From positions 29,666,501 to 29,730,500 of the forward strand of contig NC_088917.1 in assembly GCF_963576675.1 (NCBI RefSeq): a stretch of DNA of 64,000 bases, given 5' to 3'. The DNA is from Euphorbia lathyris (Eukaryota; Streptophyta; Magnoliopsida; Malpighiales; Euphorbiaceae). The notes under the pieces were generated by a model. That model worked only from the letters and a program-made list of their open reading frames with translations, did no database searches and was not told where the DNA came from. Position 1 is the first letter of the stretch, and every line of letters starts with the position of its first letter. Both the position numbers and the translations under genes were made by a program. Below, piece after piece: positions 11,090 to 22,748 of the stretch.

Positions 11090-12996
11090 ATGTCAGAACC
11101 ATCACGAACGACCGGCGTTACAACCAGATCAACTAGTATGAACTCAAGGGGTCCACGGATTGCGAATTCGCAGCCTGCGAGTACACAACCTATGGTGCCT
11201 AGCTCGACGAACCCTTCGGGACAATTGAGTCCATTATTGGAAGTCCAAGTGCAAACTGAGATGGAGATGTCCAATAGCGATTTCCTCCAAATGGCAGGAC
11301 AAGTCTTGGCTTCAAATATGAGCCAAGCGGCGGGGGATCGAATGATTAGTTTGCTAACCGCAATCGCTGATCACAATACCGCCGTGGCGGCTGCTCCTCA
11401 ACAACCTGTTGTCATCTCCACACAACCATCGACTACTGCCACCATATATGCGCTTCCGCAGCCATCTCGAGAGCCAGATCAGATAGGTCAGAGTAGTCGC
11501 ATGAACCCACACAGCCACCCAGGCAACTACTCGTATCACGATCCTAGTATGACGATCCATCCGACCTGGCAAACATCCCAACCGACGTCGGGAATGCCAG
11601 GAATCCTTCCGCTACGACAAACGGAGCCCTTTGTTCACGGATATTCAGAGTTGATGACGTCTAGGGCGAATACGTCTGGACAGGAGCATACTTGGAACTT
11701 TGATCCTATAACTGGATGGCGGCTAGAACCACGGCGGGAACAACTTTCAACACCAATTGGCGGGTGGATGCCGCCTAGAGTTCACCAGCAGCGGATGGAA
11801 GAGGATCGGCGAATACCCCATATTGAATTGGAAGATCAACTGCGGAGTATGATGGAGCGAATAGGGTACACACCTAGGGCGAGAGCAGAGGTGCAGAGCG
11901 ATTCGCCCTTCGCTCCATCGTTGCGGGAATTTATTCCAGATCACAGGATAAAAGCGCCGGCGATACCTAAATATTATGGGGACCCAAATTCTGATCCTGA
12001 AGCACATGTCAGGAACTATAGAGAATTAATGGATGTTGCAGGAGCGAGTGAAAGCATAATTTGCAGATTATTCTTGACCACTTTGGGCGGAGCGGCATCT
12101 GATTGGTTTTTGTCTTTACCTACTGAATCCATTCACAACTGGAATCAATGCAGTCGTGATTTCTGTGCAAAGTTCGTGGGCTGTAAAGCAGCGGATGTGA
12201 CAGATAGGCAGCTGAAGGAGATCAAATAGAGAAATTATAATTCCCTAAGGGAATTTGTTATCGCATTTAATGATATTCTGGTGCGGTTACAGAACCCGGA
12301 TATAGTGAGCATTCGCAATATCATGGCGGATGGAACCACGGATTGGAGCATGCGGGAGGAAATCATCCGGAACAAGCCATGCACCGTGGATGAACTCATG
12401 AAGATAGCAAAAGAATTCATGGAAGTGGACGACGTTAACAGGGAGCATAGAGCTCAAACAAGGCGAGAAAGGGAGGCGGCTAGATACACTTCAGATGGTC
12501 GACGGCATCAAAACCAAACACATTACAAGGATAATTTTGTTCGAAAGGGCAATCGTTCCTTTCAAGGAGGGAATACCAAACACCATTAAACACGACTCGT
12601 CATGAGGTGCTACTTTGGATTGAGAAAAGCCCCCTGAAAAAGGATGTGCAGTTTCCTAAGGCCAAGGGACGAACCAATTTGGGGAGATATCCTAACAAAT
12701 ATTGCAGGTTCCACAGATTGAATGGCCATGACACAAACGATTGCTATGAATTGAAGAAGGAGATTGAAAAGCTGATCGAGAGAGGCAAACTGAGTCAATT
12801 CGTAAGAAAAGAGGCGAGTGACGAGAAAACAACGCTCCCGCATGAAGTGGATGCAAGGCCAGAAAAGAAGCAGAAAAAAGGGGTGATAAACGTGATAGCA
12901 GGCGGGATCTATGAGCCTCCAACAAAAAGGGCTCGCCGTGAACAGCGAAAAAGCAACACACATAGGGGGGATGCCCTCAATTACTCATTTGCGTGA
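11090..12996 (+). pseudogene. Tat element gag (broken)
   Basis: Starts at the first good ATG after the 5' LTR. The N-terminal ~285 residues are low-complexity and Pro/Gln/Ser-rich. A retrotransposon gag domain follows from about residue 287 (IPKYYGDPNSDPEAHVRNY onward). An in-frame TAG at 12227-12229 interrupts it, after which the same frame continues to 12586. A frameshift near 12560 moves it to the frame holding the zinc-knuckle-like motif CRFHRLNGHDTNDC (near 12705). A TGA at 12994-12996 separates it from pol, which lies in the same frame. Confidence 0.88.
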
Positions 12997-13020
12997 ATCA
13001 CGGAGCCACATGCGGATGCT

Positions 13021-16000
13021 TTGGTGATTACAATGGCCGTAGAAGGATGGGACGTTAAGCGGGTCCTTATTGATACAGGCAGTTCTTGTAATGTTATTAC
13101 TCGGACTGAATTCAACAAGCTGGGAATTAATGACGAACGAGTGGAACATACGTTCATGGATGTAACTGGTTTTGGAGGTCAATCATCTCAAACAAGTGGA
13201 CAGGTGGTGCTGGAGGCAGAAATGGGTGATAAGAATCTAAAATGGCGAGGTGATCTAGAATTCACAATTATTGATCTCCCATTGGCCTACAATATAATTC
13301 TGGGGCGTCCGTTCCTATCGGAAACGGAATTGCTCATCTCAATGAAGCATTTGACGTTACATTTGCCAACACACCAAGGGCGAGTCATAGTGGAAGGTGA
13401 TCAACTTGTATCTCAACAAGCCTATACATTGTCACTTCAACCAAGACCAGATGAAGAGGATAAAGTTGATGAGAAGTTGTCGGCGGAAGCGTTGGGAGAA
13501 ACGGAACTATTCGCCATCTCAAATGACAAGAAGGTACGAATAGCGGCAGGACTCCCAGAAGAAATGAAGAAAGCCATTACCGAGGTGTTGATCCAATGCG
13601 AGTCGGCATTCGCAGCTCCGAATGAAGTGCTGAAAGGAATAAGTCCAGACATAGTAACCCATCATTTGAATGTGGACAAAGGTGCAACCCCAGTGCGACA
13701 AAAAAAGAGAGGACACGCTCCAGAGAGGCAGAAGGCGATTGAAAAAGCTGTGGCGGATTTGCTAAAATCAGATGCAATTCGAGAAGTCACCTATCCGGAG
13801 TGGCTAGCCAATGTGGTGCTAGTCAAAAAGCCAAATGGAACGTATCGAATGTGCGTCGACTTCAAAGATCTGAATAAAGCTTGTCCGAAGGATATGTATC
13901 CGCTACCTAACATTGATATATTGGTAGATGGGACGGCAGGATTTGAAGCTTTATCGTTCACCGACGTGAAATCCAGTTACCATCAGATACCCATGGAGAA
14001 GGCGGATGAAATCAAGACATCATTTATAACTCATCAGGCAACTTATTGCTTCAGGGTGATGCCCTTTGGACTGAAAAACGCGGGAGCAACATATCAGCGG
14101 ATGATGAACAAGATATTTTCAGACAAGTCAGGTGAGAACTTCTCGATCTACGTAGATGATATGATCATTAAAAGCAAGAAGATGCAAGACCACCCGCAGG
14201 ATATTAAAGAAATCCTGGAAGTGCTGATCAAATATGGCCTCAAATTGAACCCAGAAAAATGCACGTTTGGAGCAAGAGCAGGAAAATTCCTGGGTTTCAT
14301 TGTTAGCGGCAAGGGAGTTGAGGCGAATCCGGAGAAAGTAAAAGCGGTGATGGAGATGAAAACACCGAGGAACGTAAGAGAAGTACAGAGACTGAATGGG
14401 CGGTTGGTGGCATTAGGGCGATTCATATCATGCTCAGCTAGGAGATGTCTACCTTTCTACAATGCCATCAAAAAATCTAAGTCCTTTGAATGGACGCCGG
14501 ATTGTCAAGAGGCATTTGAGGGTATAAAACGATTACTATGTTATCCGCCCTTAATGAGCAGGCCGGAGGATGGAGAAGATTTATTTCTTTATGTATCCGT
14601 CACCAGTATGGCGATATGCACTGTGATGGTGCGAGAAGAAGAAGGACAACAATATCCAGTGTACTATGTGAGCAAAGTCTTGAAGGATGCAGAACTCCGA
14701 TATTCGAAGTTAGACAAAATGGCCCTCGCGGTGATAACCACGGCGGCTAGATTAAAACCATACTTTCAGGCGCATACTATCATTGTGAGAACTGGTATTC
14801 CAATGCGAAAGGTACTGCAGAAACCTGACGCATCCGGCCGATTGATGGAATGGTCAATTCGCTTAGGAGAATTCGATATTCGCTATGAAGGAAGACCAGC
14901 ACTAAAGAGTCAAGTACTCACCGATTTCGTGAATGAGTTCACGTGGGATGATGACGAATGTCCAAAGGCACAAAAAGAAGAGTGGAGCATGTTCACAGAT
15001 GGGGCATTATCCACAAATGGAGCTGGACTGGGAGTCATCATCAAAGGCCCGGAGGTTATTCGCCTGTACTATGCGGCAAAGTTAACTTTCGAAACTACCA
15101 ATAACGCCGCAGAGTATGAGGCAATGATATACGGATTGAAGTTGCTTAATGAACTTACGCCAGAAAGAGTGGTAATCTACAGCGATTCTAAACTCATGAT
15201 AAATCAGATCACAAAAAATTATCTGGTGAAACAGGAGGATCTAGTAAAATACCATAAAGAGGTCGGCAGATTGACGCAGGAGTTAACACGCAAGGGAGTC
15301 GTTTAGGAAATGGTGCATGTTCCGCGGGGCCAAAACACAAAGGCTGACGAATTGGCAAAAGCAGCGGCGAGTAGAGAACCATGGAGTCAAAAAGCATGCG
15401 ATTTGGAGATAAGATCGGCACCAGTGTTCGAAGTCGATCAGATTATGGTCATCGAAGAACTGGTAGATGATGAAGATTGGCGGATGCCCATTCGCCAATA
15501 TTTGGAACAGGGAGATTTGCCGGTTGATAAAAGCTTAGCCAGAAAGCTAATTGGGCAGTCAGCGAGATACTCAATTCGAGATGGAACTTTGTATCGGAAA
15601 TCGTATACATGTCCATGGTTGAAATGCATTAGCCGCAATGAAGGAGACTACATGCTGCGAGAACTACATGAAGGAATTTGTGGCGAACATGAAGCCTCGG
15701 CGGTGTTGGCAAGAAAGGTTAAGTTGATGGGATATTACTGGCCCAAGGTGGTGGATGATTCCTAGAAGATGGTTGCGAAATGTCGCAGCTGTCAAATCCA
15801 TGCGAATGAAAAGCATGTTCCCGGAGCCGAACAAATCACTATAATGACGGCATGGCCATTCGCAACATGGGGAATCGATATAGTGGGCCCATTCCCAGAA
15901 ACGACAAAGAAAAGGAAGTACTTGATAGTCGCAGTTGACCACTTTAGCAAATGGGTAGAAGCAGAGGCAGAACCGCTCAAACACCTGAGCGAATGATCGA

Positions 16001-16717
16001 GTTCTTACGAGAGAACATTATCATGCGATTTGGAATCCCACAAAAGCTTATAACCGACAATGGCACCCAGTTCAACTGTGTCAAATTCAAAACATACTGC
16101 GAAAGCATGGGAATCAAGAATCATTTTTCTTCTGTAAATCTCCTCAATCGAATGGTATGACAGAGGTTACCAACAGGGCCATGATTCAGGGAATCAAGAA
16201 GCGGCTAGGTGATAAAAAAACAGGTTGGGCGGATGAGATACCCCATATGCTATGGGCATACAGAACTTCTGTAAAAGCAGCAACGGGCGAAACACCTTTC
16301 TCGCTGGTTTATGGAGCCGAAGCGGTCCTGCCTGTTGAAATCAAGTCGCCTACAGATCGGATAATTTATTATTGTGACACACAAAATCCTATCAATATTA
16401 GGGATGCATTGGATTCTGTTGAAGAACGAAGGGAAAAAGCTTACATGCAAATGGCAGTGTATCGCAATAGAATCAAGAAATATCATGACAGAAGGGTGCG
16501 AAAAGTGATAATCAACGAGAACGACTTGGTCTTGAAAAAAGCGGATAAAATACAATCCAGAGAAGGCAAAGGCAAATTAGGCGTTAACTGGATCGGACCA
16601 TACAAAGTATCCAAGAAGCTAGGACCATCAACTTTTGAAATAGAAGAAATGAGCGGCAAAAAGCTCCCGCGCACCTGGAATCTAGAGAATCTACGCCTAT
16701 ATAAACAGGCCGAGTAG
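13021..16717 (+). pseudogene. Tat element pol: protease, RT, two RNase H, integrase (broken)
   Basis: The longest open piece is 13021-15306. It contains the protease motif DTGSS (near 13072), RT with YVDD (14149-14160), a first RNase H (about 14570-14810) and a second RNase H with FTDGA (near 14991), typical of the Tat group. TAG codons at 15304 and 15763 interrupt the same frame. The integrase zinc finger (HEGICGEHE, CRSCQ) lies at about 15660-15800. Core motifs GIDIVGPF and ITDNGTQF lie near 15870 and 16055, and a GPY-type end near 16600. Two frameshifts fall near 15985 and 16130, the second inside the usually conserved HPQ-type segment. Confidence 0.92.
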
Positions 16718-16927
16718 TTCAAGGAAATGACGAGTACTCTTTTTCCTTTTATGAGTTTTTCCCACTGGGTTTTCTGATAAAAGGTTTTAATGAGGCTTTG
16801 ATCCCACGCAGTTTATGTACCCATGTAATAAGAAGCCTTTTTTCTTTATCAATAAAGGTATTCAATTATTACATTTATTCAATATACTACGTCCGAAGGC
16901 GGATCCTTTTCAACATGATCACAAAAA

Positions 16928-17089
16928 CACATAAATGTGTTGCCTATTAAAGAAAGGCGGATGCATGATTCCGCATCACTCGCAAAACCTTATGGTTAAT
17001 CTTAAAAACACATAAATGTGTTGCCTATTAAAGAAAGGCGGATGCATGATTACGCATCACTCGCAAAACCTTATGATTAACCTTATGAT
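16928..17089. repeat. 81-bp tandem duplication in the Tat spacer
   Basis: Two 81-bp units starting CACATAAATGTGTTGCC at 16928 and 17009, nearly identical. They lie between the end of integrase and the end of the antisense gene, about where two convergent transcripts would terminate. Confidence 0.9.
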
Positions 17090-17364
17090 TATTTTCGAAA
17101 GAAAAATCATAAGATAAGGCATAAAATTAAGCGAATAAACGAGTACTCAAAAAATTGCAAAAAGGGTCTGGCCACCCTAGCGAAAACGAAACTAACTACA
17201 AAGAATTACAAGGATGAAGTCGGCAAAAGACAAAGGTAACATATGAAAATAAAAGGCAACAAGGAATAAAACGACAATCGCACATGTAGGTAAAGCGGCA
17301 AGTAAAAGAAAATTAATATATATGGGCAGTTTGTTACATACAACAGTTCAAAATATAAATCAAA

Positions 17365-19698
17365 CTACGCTACAGCTTCCTCTCCTTCACCCCTATTGCC
17401 CTCCTCGCCTTCAGCGGCTCCCTCATCTCCTCTAGTGGGCGGATTTGCTTCAAGCGAATCCTCAACCCTCGAATCAGTAACCGCTTCAGAGAGAGGTACC
17501 TCTTGCTCAGACTGAGAAACGCCTTGTGGTACCTCTTCTTCCGCGTTCTGATTAGGGATCTCGCAGCTAATTGGAGAGGCCTGAAAACTCTGCCAATCTA
17601 AGAGGAGTACCTCATCCATATCAGCATCCTCGGCTTCCAGCTTGTCCCACTTCTCGGTTAAATCCTTTTCAGGGATGGGAATCTTGGGGCGGTTAAGTAT
17701 TCGATCTGGATGTCTATGCTCATAAGCGGCATGAATTCGCTCCCCATACCAATAGATGCGAGCACTATCTTCAGCTAGAATCTCCTCAGCCCTCTTCTTT
17801 TGCATCTCCAGAGCCTCCTTGGATGAATTTAGATCATCAAGGACCTTTTGCAGCTCGTCGGACTTAGCCTGGAGGGATTGGAGAGCTTCCTCCTTCTCGC
17901 TCATAGCCTTCTGACAAGCGCCTTCAAGAGCCTTTACCTTCCCTTGGACATCATCATAAAGCGACTTCTGAGTCGCCAATTCAGTACCAAGGTTCTCCAA
18001 CTCTTTGGCTCGTTCAGCATCCCTTCGGAGAGCGCCCTTCGCGAAATTGATAATCTGCATATAAGACGGCTCGCGAATAAAAACATGCAATTACTATGGA
18101 CACAAAATCCTTGAAAGGGAATGACAAGCTTCTACCCCCAAAACAACAATATACCTCTATGGCGCGCTTCTCGATCCCCTCCATAGCAGTAGGAAGCGGT
18201 ACTTGTTCTCGCACGCGGGAAGCAGAGGGGAGTCGCCCAAGGACATTGCATATGGAAGAAACAATGTCCTTACAGGAGAAACTCACGGCCATGCCAAAGG
18301 TCCTAGTCCACCACCCGCTAATATCGGGAATAGGCTGCGAACGCATAAGGAAAGAGATCAGAAGAACAGCAGATAGCTTATAAAGAACAATAAACATTAT
18401 AATAAATCAAGATACCTCGTGAATTGGTGTACTGCTCTTTCCTTTTGATGAAGCAGATATGGGTGTACCGCCAACAGTAGGAGATACAGATGTGTTTTTC
18501 TTCCTGGGACGAGAAGACTCCGTATCTGCATTATTCTTTCGCTTCCTAGTTAAAGGAAGGTCCTCAGAAACAGAAGTGGGACCTTGTGAAACGGAAGCGA
18601 TTGGAAGGGAAGCCGCCTCAACAAAAGGAGCCGCCCCCACAGGAGAATTCGCCCCTGCAACAGAAGTTGTTCTCTCCATCCGCTTCTTCCTTCTTGCTAG
18701 AGCTTTCGCCTCCCGATCTGCAGCGAGTTGAGATAAAGGATCACCCCTGCAAAGGGTTAAAAGAAATCATCAACTTGGAAATGAAAAAAAAGAAAAGTAC
18801 CTTGAACAAAAACGCGATAAGGGATATAGACAACGCGATCTCCCTCGCGGTAGGCAATCGCCACTCGACTTCTTAGCATGTGGAAGGCCTGATCATACGT
18901 CCATACAAAAGGAGGCGTACTCTTCAAGAACTTTATAACAGCGGATTCTTCCTCACTGGGGTAACCGAAGTTCAAACTCTTTACATTGGGCCGGCCCCAG
19001 CAGTGAAGGAATTTTGGATTCCCTTCATTAAACTTGATAAAGAAGTAAGATCGGTCCCACTCGTGGATCTTGTTCAGCTTCTCGTTGAAACCATAGTAAC
19101 CGCTCTGACAGATGAAAGTGAAATACCCCGCCGAACTCTTGAAATGATGAAGCTTGGAGAAAATTTTGAGCGAGAAGGGAACCTCCAAACAATCCGCCAG
19201 AAATTTATCCAGAGTTAAGTCGGCCCATCCATTGGGATGCAATTGACCGGGTGCGATTCCGTAACCGCCTAGGACGGAAGCAATCTCATCCGCCAGCGGA
19301 TACGTGAAACCGCAGATAATCTGGGCGACGAAAATGGTGAAATACCCCTTTGGGTAGTCACCCGGTCCTTTATCCTCCCCGGGAATGATGGTCTCGAGAC
19401 CTTGAAGCCAAGGATACTGCTCCCGCAAATCATCAATTGTCTCGCGACAAACTAGGCTTCCTGACCGGTCCTTCTTCGGTAATAAACGGGGGGTTGGGAC
19501 AGGTGGCGGAATCAACTTCTTAGGGTCAAAACCTAGACCCTCATCGGTTGTATTCGCTAGGTGGAGGAAGTCGGCGGGATGGGAATCAGACCCAGGAGAG
19601 CTGGTTGAAGCTTCATCAACCATCTCATCGACCTCATGAGACATCTCGCGGACGTAATTTTCGTCGAACGGTGCGAAATCGAGGTCAAGGTTCGACAT
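17365..19698 (-). CDS. Antisense extra gene of the Tat element, four putative exons
   Basis: Read on the minus strand: exon 1 19698-18801, exon 2 18746-18416, exon 3 18334-18155, exon 4 18054-17365 (stop). Introns 2 and 3 have GT-AG ends and are both phase 0. The exon 1/2 junction also has GT-AG ends, but it is only 54 nt and one base out of frame, so there is an indel or my boundary is wrong. Exon 1 has a globular region (about residues 95-260, motif GIAPGQLHPNGWADL) that resembles, from memory, the putative gypsy-type transposon family Transposase_28. Exon 2 is basic and Ser-rich. Exon 4 is a coiled coil of about 90 residues followed by an acidic tail. Extra ORFs, some antisense, are known in plant Tat elements; their role is unknown. 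Confidence 0.65.
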
Positions 19699-19941
19699 AT
19701 TGATGAAGAAAAATGAACAGAAGTAAAGAGCCGAACGAATTACAAGTAACGGAAAGGAAAACTTACATGTGGGAAAGAATACAGAGAAGAACGAACACTA
19801 AGGGGTTGACGCCGGAGAAGAAATGACAGGAGAAGGAAAGAACAACTTTCGAATTTTGAAAGAACAACTTTCGAATATCCAGATAAAGACGAAGAGTCCC
19901 CTATAACATGTGAAAAGACCCTAAAGGGCTCTTGCCAAACT

Positions 19942-19951
19942 AAAGGGGAGG
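19942..19951 (+). other. Polypurine tract of the Tat element
   Basis: AAAGGGGAGG ends four bases before the 3' LTR start at 19956, the position expected for priming of plus-strand synthesis. Confidence 0.65.
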
Positions 19952-19955
19952 CATG

Positions 19956-20370
19956 TGATGATCCGCGAAGCCAAAACGGGCCGAATCATAAACACGGGCC
20001 CAATCTACACTTAGACACATGGTCCAAGATCAAACGGGCTCCAAATAAAGGAAGCGGGTAAAGCGAATAACCACCCCGACATCCTAAACGGAGCATTAAA
20101 ACTCCCACTCAAACACGTTTGTTGCCACGTAAGGGACGTGGCCTGGAAGGAGTAACCGCCCTCGGCGGTTACTTCAGAACACTTATAAAAAGCCATAAGG
20201 CCAGAGGGGGAGGGACGTTCATATTTTTCCGGCAATACTATTATCAATTTACCAACCCTCCTACAAAAACTGACTTGATCGTCGGAGAGTTTTCCCGGAG
20301 ATCCTGTCTCCGGTTCTGTTTTGCAGGTAACTACGGTGGAGATCATCTAATCGGATCCAGCAAGTTATCA
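19956..20370 (+). repeat. 3' LTR of the Tat element (415 bp)
   Basis: Same termini as the 5' LTR. It contains a 37-bp segment (about 20224-20260) missing from the 5' LTR, which explains the length difference. It is followed by the duplicated target GGTTT. Confidence 0.95.
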
Positions 20371-20802
20371 GGTTTAGAGTTAAGAGGCTATAAATACTCC
20401 CCTATAGGAGAATTTCAGCCAACACATAGATATTCCAAGAGTTGGAATTTTGGCCACCCTAGATTGAGGAAGAAATCATCCCGCTCGTCTCCATTCGATT
20501 AATTGCTATCTCTATTTCTCTTTCCTTAATCTTGTGTTGATTTGTTAGAGGCAATCTTTATTGATTGCTATTCTTTGGTTGAGATTCTAATCGTTTGATT
20601 GTTTGTTTTGATTGTGCTCGTGAAACTCGGGATTAAGAGTTGTGGGCACTTCATTTGTAACTATAGATTGATCATCAATTAAGGTATTTCGTTCTATCCC
20701 TATTTATATGAAATAAATTTTAACGGATCTTGGTTAAAGGAAATAGGTAAAAAAAAATTATTTTTCCGATGCCCCTATGTTTGCTTATTTTCCTTCATTT
20801 TT

Positions 20803-20966
20803 GGCATAGTCTATGGAAGATGGTCAATGCGAATTTGAATTCAGCAATGCCTACCATCCGCAGACAGATGGGAAAACTGAAGTTATGAATCGTTCTCTAG
20901 GAAACCTGTTGAGGTGTTTGGTTGGTGAAAATGTAAAAAGTTGGGACATTGAAGTTGTGTCAGGTA
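20803..20966 (+). pseudogene. Ty3/gypsy pol remnant, part 3 (integrase end of core)
   Basis: Continues the integrase interrupted at 9240: WHSLWKMVNANL, then after a one-base frame change SNAYHPQTDGKTEVMNRSL and a short stretch to VKSWD. The homology ends at about 20966, where a different repeat begins. Confidence 0.85.
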
Positions 20967-21229
20967 GGGGTGTACAAAAATTAACCAACCCATCAAATAT
21001 AATCAATCCAACCCAACCCAACCCATATATTTTCATTCTAATAGTTTTATCTATGGGTTGGATTGAATCCAACCCATGTAAGGAATTGATTGATTGATTG
21101 AGTTGGGTTGAATTGGGTTTGGTTGAATTTTTATTCAAATATTTGCATGTATTTTTTTATTCTCTTATTTTCCATTTAAAAACAAGTTTACTACAAAATA
21201 TTATTATAATTCATATATTAAAGTTCCTT
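20967..21229. repeat. hAT-like terminal region with CCAACCC / GGGTTGG motifs
   Basis: Starts TAGGGGTGTACAAA, followed by CCAACCC repeats and then their reverse complements (21050-21125), a fold-back layout seen at ends of plant hAT-type non-autonomous elements. A related AATCCAACCCAAC stretch recurs at 23440-23455, so the whole 20967-23455 interval may once have been one element. No opposite terminal repeat or duplication was found. Confidence 0.35.
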
Positions 21230-22250
21230 ACAGAATTAGAAGCTTTTTGTGGCTTGGTATTAAGGATAGATTGCTTACCAATTCAGATAAGGCGCCATCT
21301 GGTGGAGTCTGGTGCTTGCAGTAGATACAGAGGGCATGAGGAAACCATTTTCCATGCTCTTAGAGATTGTACTAGAAGTAAAGAGGTGTGGAGGAAAGTT
21401 CTCCCCAACCACTTGATTACTGCTTTCTTGTCCCACTCTAATCTTGACTGGTTTGCAGATGGTGTTAGTGGGAAATTGCTGGCTAACCTGGAGCATGGTG
21501 AGATCTTCTTTGCAATTGTTTGCCACCAGATTTGGAATTGGAGAAATAAGGAGATTTTTGGAGCAGAAACGTTTTCTATCCCTAACTTGGTTGATTTCTT
21601 CGCCAAGAAGTTATATTATATTATTGATAGCTTCAAAGAGGATTCTCTTGCTAGACATACCCAGAGAAAGGCTTTTCACCTCCTTTGTTGGAGAAGGCCT
21701 AGGGAAGGAATGGCGAAGCTTAATACAGATGGTCCTTGCCTTAAAGATGGCAAAATTGCTGCAGGTGGAGTCTTGAGAGACGATGGGGGTGCTTGGTTGT
21801 CTGGATTTGCTCAAAATGTTGGCTTGGGTTCGTCCTTTTTGTCTGAGCTTTGGGGCATTTTTTCTGGCCTTAGTCTTGCTAAAAGACTGGGTGTGGATAA
21901 GTTGCTTGTGGAATCTGACAATCTGGAGGCTATCAAAATGATATCCGATAATAAAGCTATTTGCTTAAATAGCCAAAATTTGATTAAAGATATTAAGAGA
22001 ATCAGTTCTTCCTTTGGGTCAATCAAGTTCAGCCATATCTTTAGAGAGCGGAACAGGGTGGCGGATCGTTTGGCGGCTGCTGGTCATGAAGAGATGTGGG
22101 GGGTCACAACTTACTCTTCTCCTCCTGGTTTTCTTTCTTCGCTCCTCCTGGATGATGTGGTGGGGGTTAGCTTCCCTAGGCTAATCCCAGGTTAGGTTTT
22201 TTGTTGTGTTTTGTTTTTTCTTTCCCTTTCCTACCAAAAAAAAAAAACAA
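21230..22250 (+). pseudogene. L1-like LINE 3' fragment (zinc finger plus plant RNase H), copy 1
   Basis: The open frame to 22195 encodes a Cys/His segment (CSRYRGHEETIFHALRDC) and an RNase H-like domain of the plant RVT_3 type: KLNTDGPCLKDG, a glutamate in LSELWGI, and LVESDNLEA. It ends VSFPRLIPG, with a short 3' UTR and an A-run at 22236-22247. The upstream part up to about 21290 is in another frame, so the fragment is 5'-truncated with one frameshift. It is alignable to the minus-strand copy at 52125-53600, which ends with the same peptide. Confidence 0.85.
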
Positions 22251-22288
22251 ATTGTAATAAGTATGTGCAAACAAAAACTTTATTTATT

Positions 22289-22500
22289 TTAAAAACACAA
22301 AAAAATGAGAAAAACTAAAAAGTTAGAAAAAAAGTGAAATAAAATGTGAAAGCCGTGAAAAACGAAAAAAATGGAAAAACAAGAAAAATAGAAAAAAATG
22401 GTAAAATGAAAAAAACAAAAAAAGGTAAAAAGAAAACAAAAACATGAAAGCATGAAAAATTGAAAATTAGAATCAACTGATATGCAATTGAAATTGAAAA
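22289..22500. repeat. A-rich low-complexity segment
   Basis: A purine-rich, strongly A-biased stretch with GAAAAA and TGAAAA units. The long reverse-strand ORF over it is a low-complexity artefact. Confidence 0.8.
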
Positions 22501-22748
22501 TTAAAAACAAAATATTTGGTTTTTTAATAATATATGAAATTGATTCAACTTATCAACGGTATAAATAAAATTGGTCATAACTGTCAATTTTATGGATAAA
22601 ATTGATCATGCCTATCAATGTTATGTATATTTTTGTGTCTTATTCTCGGATAAGTTGAACCGTATCCCAATAAATGATCAACTTTTGTAAAAAGATTCAA
22701 AATTCTAATTATAACAAACAAGAAACCAACGCCTCTTATTAAGGATAT

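Larger units (their letters stand above)
10652..20370 (+). mobile_element. Tat-lineage Ty3/gypsy retrotransposon, near complete (9719 bp)
   Basis: LTRs at 10652-11029 and 19956-20370, with target duplication GGTTT (10647-10651 and 20371-20375). The order inside is a primer-site region, gag, protease, RT, RNase H, a second RNase H, integrase with a GPY/F-like end, a spacer with a tandem repeat, an antisense extra gene, a polypurine tract and the 3' LTR. The second RNase H and the antisense gene point to the Tat group. gag-pol is broken by four stops and three frameshifts, so this copy is not autonomous. Confidence 0.93.
9246..20797 (+). mobile_element. Solo LTR, family A, copy 2, split by a Tat element
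   Basis: Same family as 3946-5810: begins TGTTGGGGTTTTATG and ends TTTTCCTTCA. It is flanked by TTTTT (9241-9245 and 20798-20802), and the host integrase frame continues on both sides. Its own sequence is 9246-10651 plus 20376-20797, about 1.83 kb; the rest is the nested Tat element. A TATA-like box (GGCTATAAATACTCC) lies near 20388, downstream of the insertion. Confidence 0.85.

Noticed and set aside
12610..12963. Two overlapping minus-strand ORFs of 89-117 codons
   Set aside because: They lie opposite the conserved gag zinc-knuckle region and are shadows of it.
22289..22510. 73-codon Phe-rich minus-strand ORF
   Set aside because: It is a translation of an A-rich low-complexity tract.
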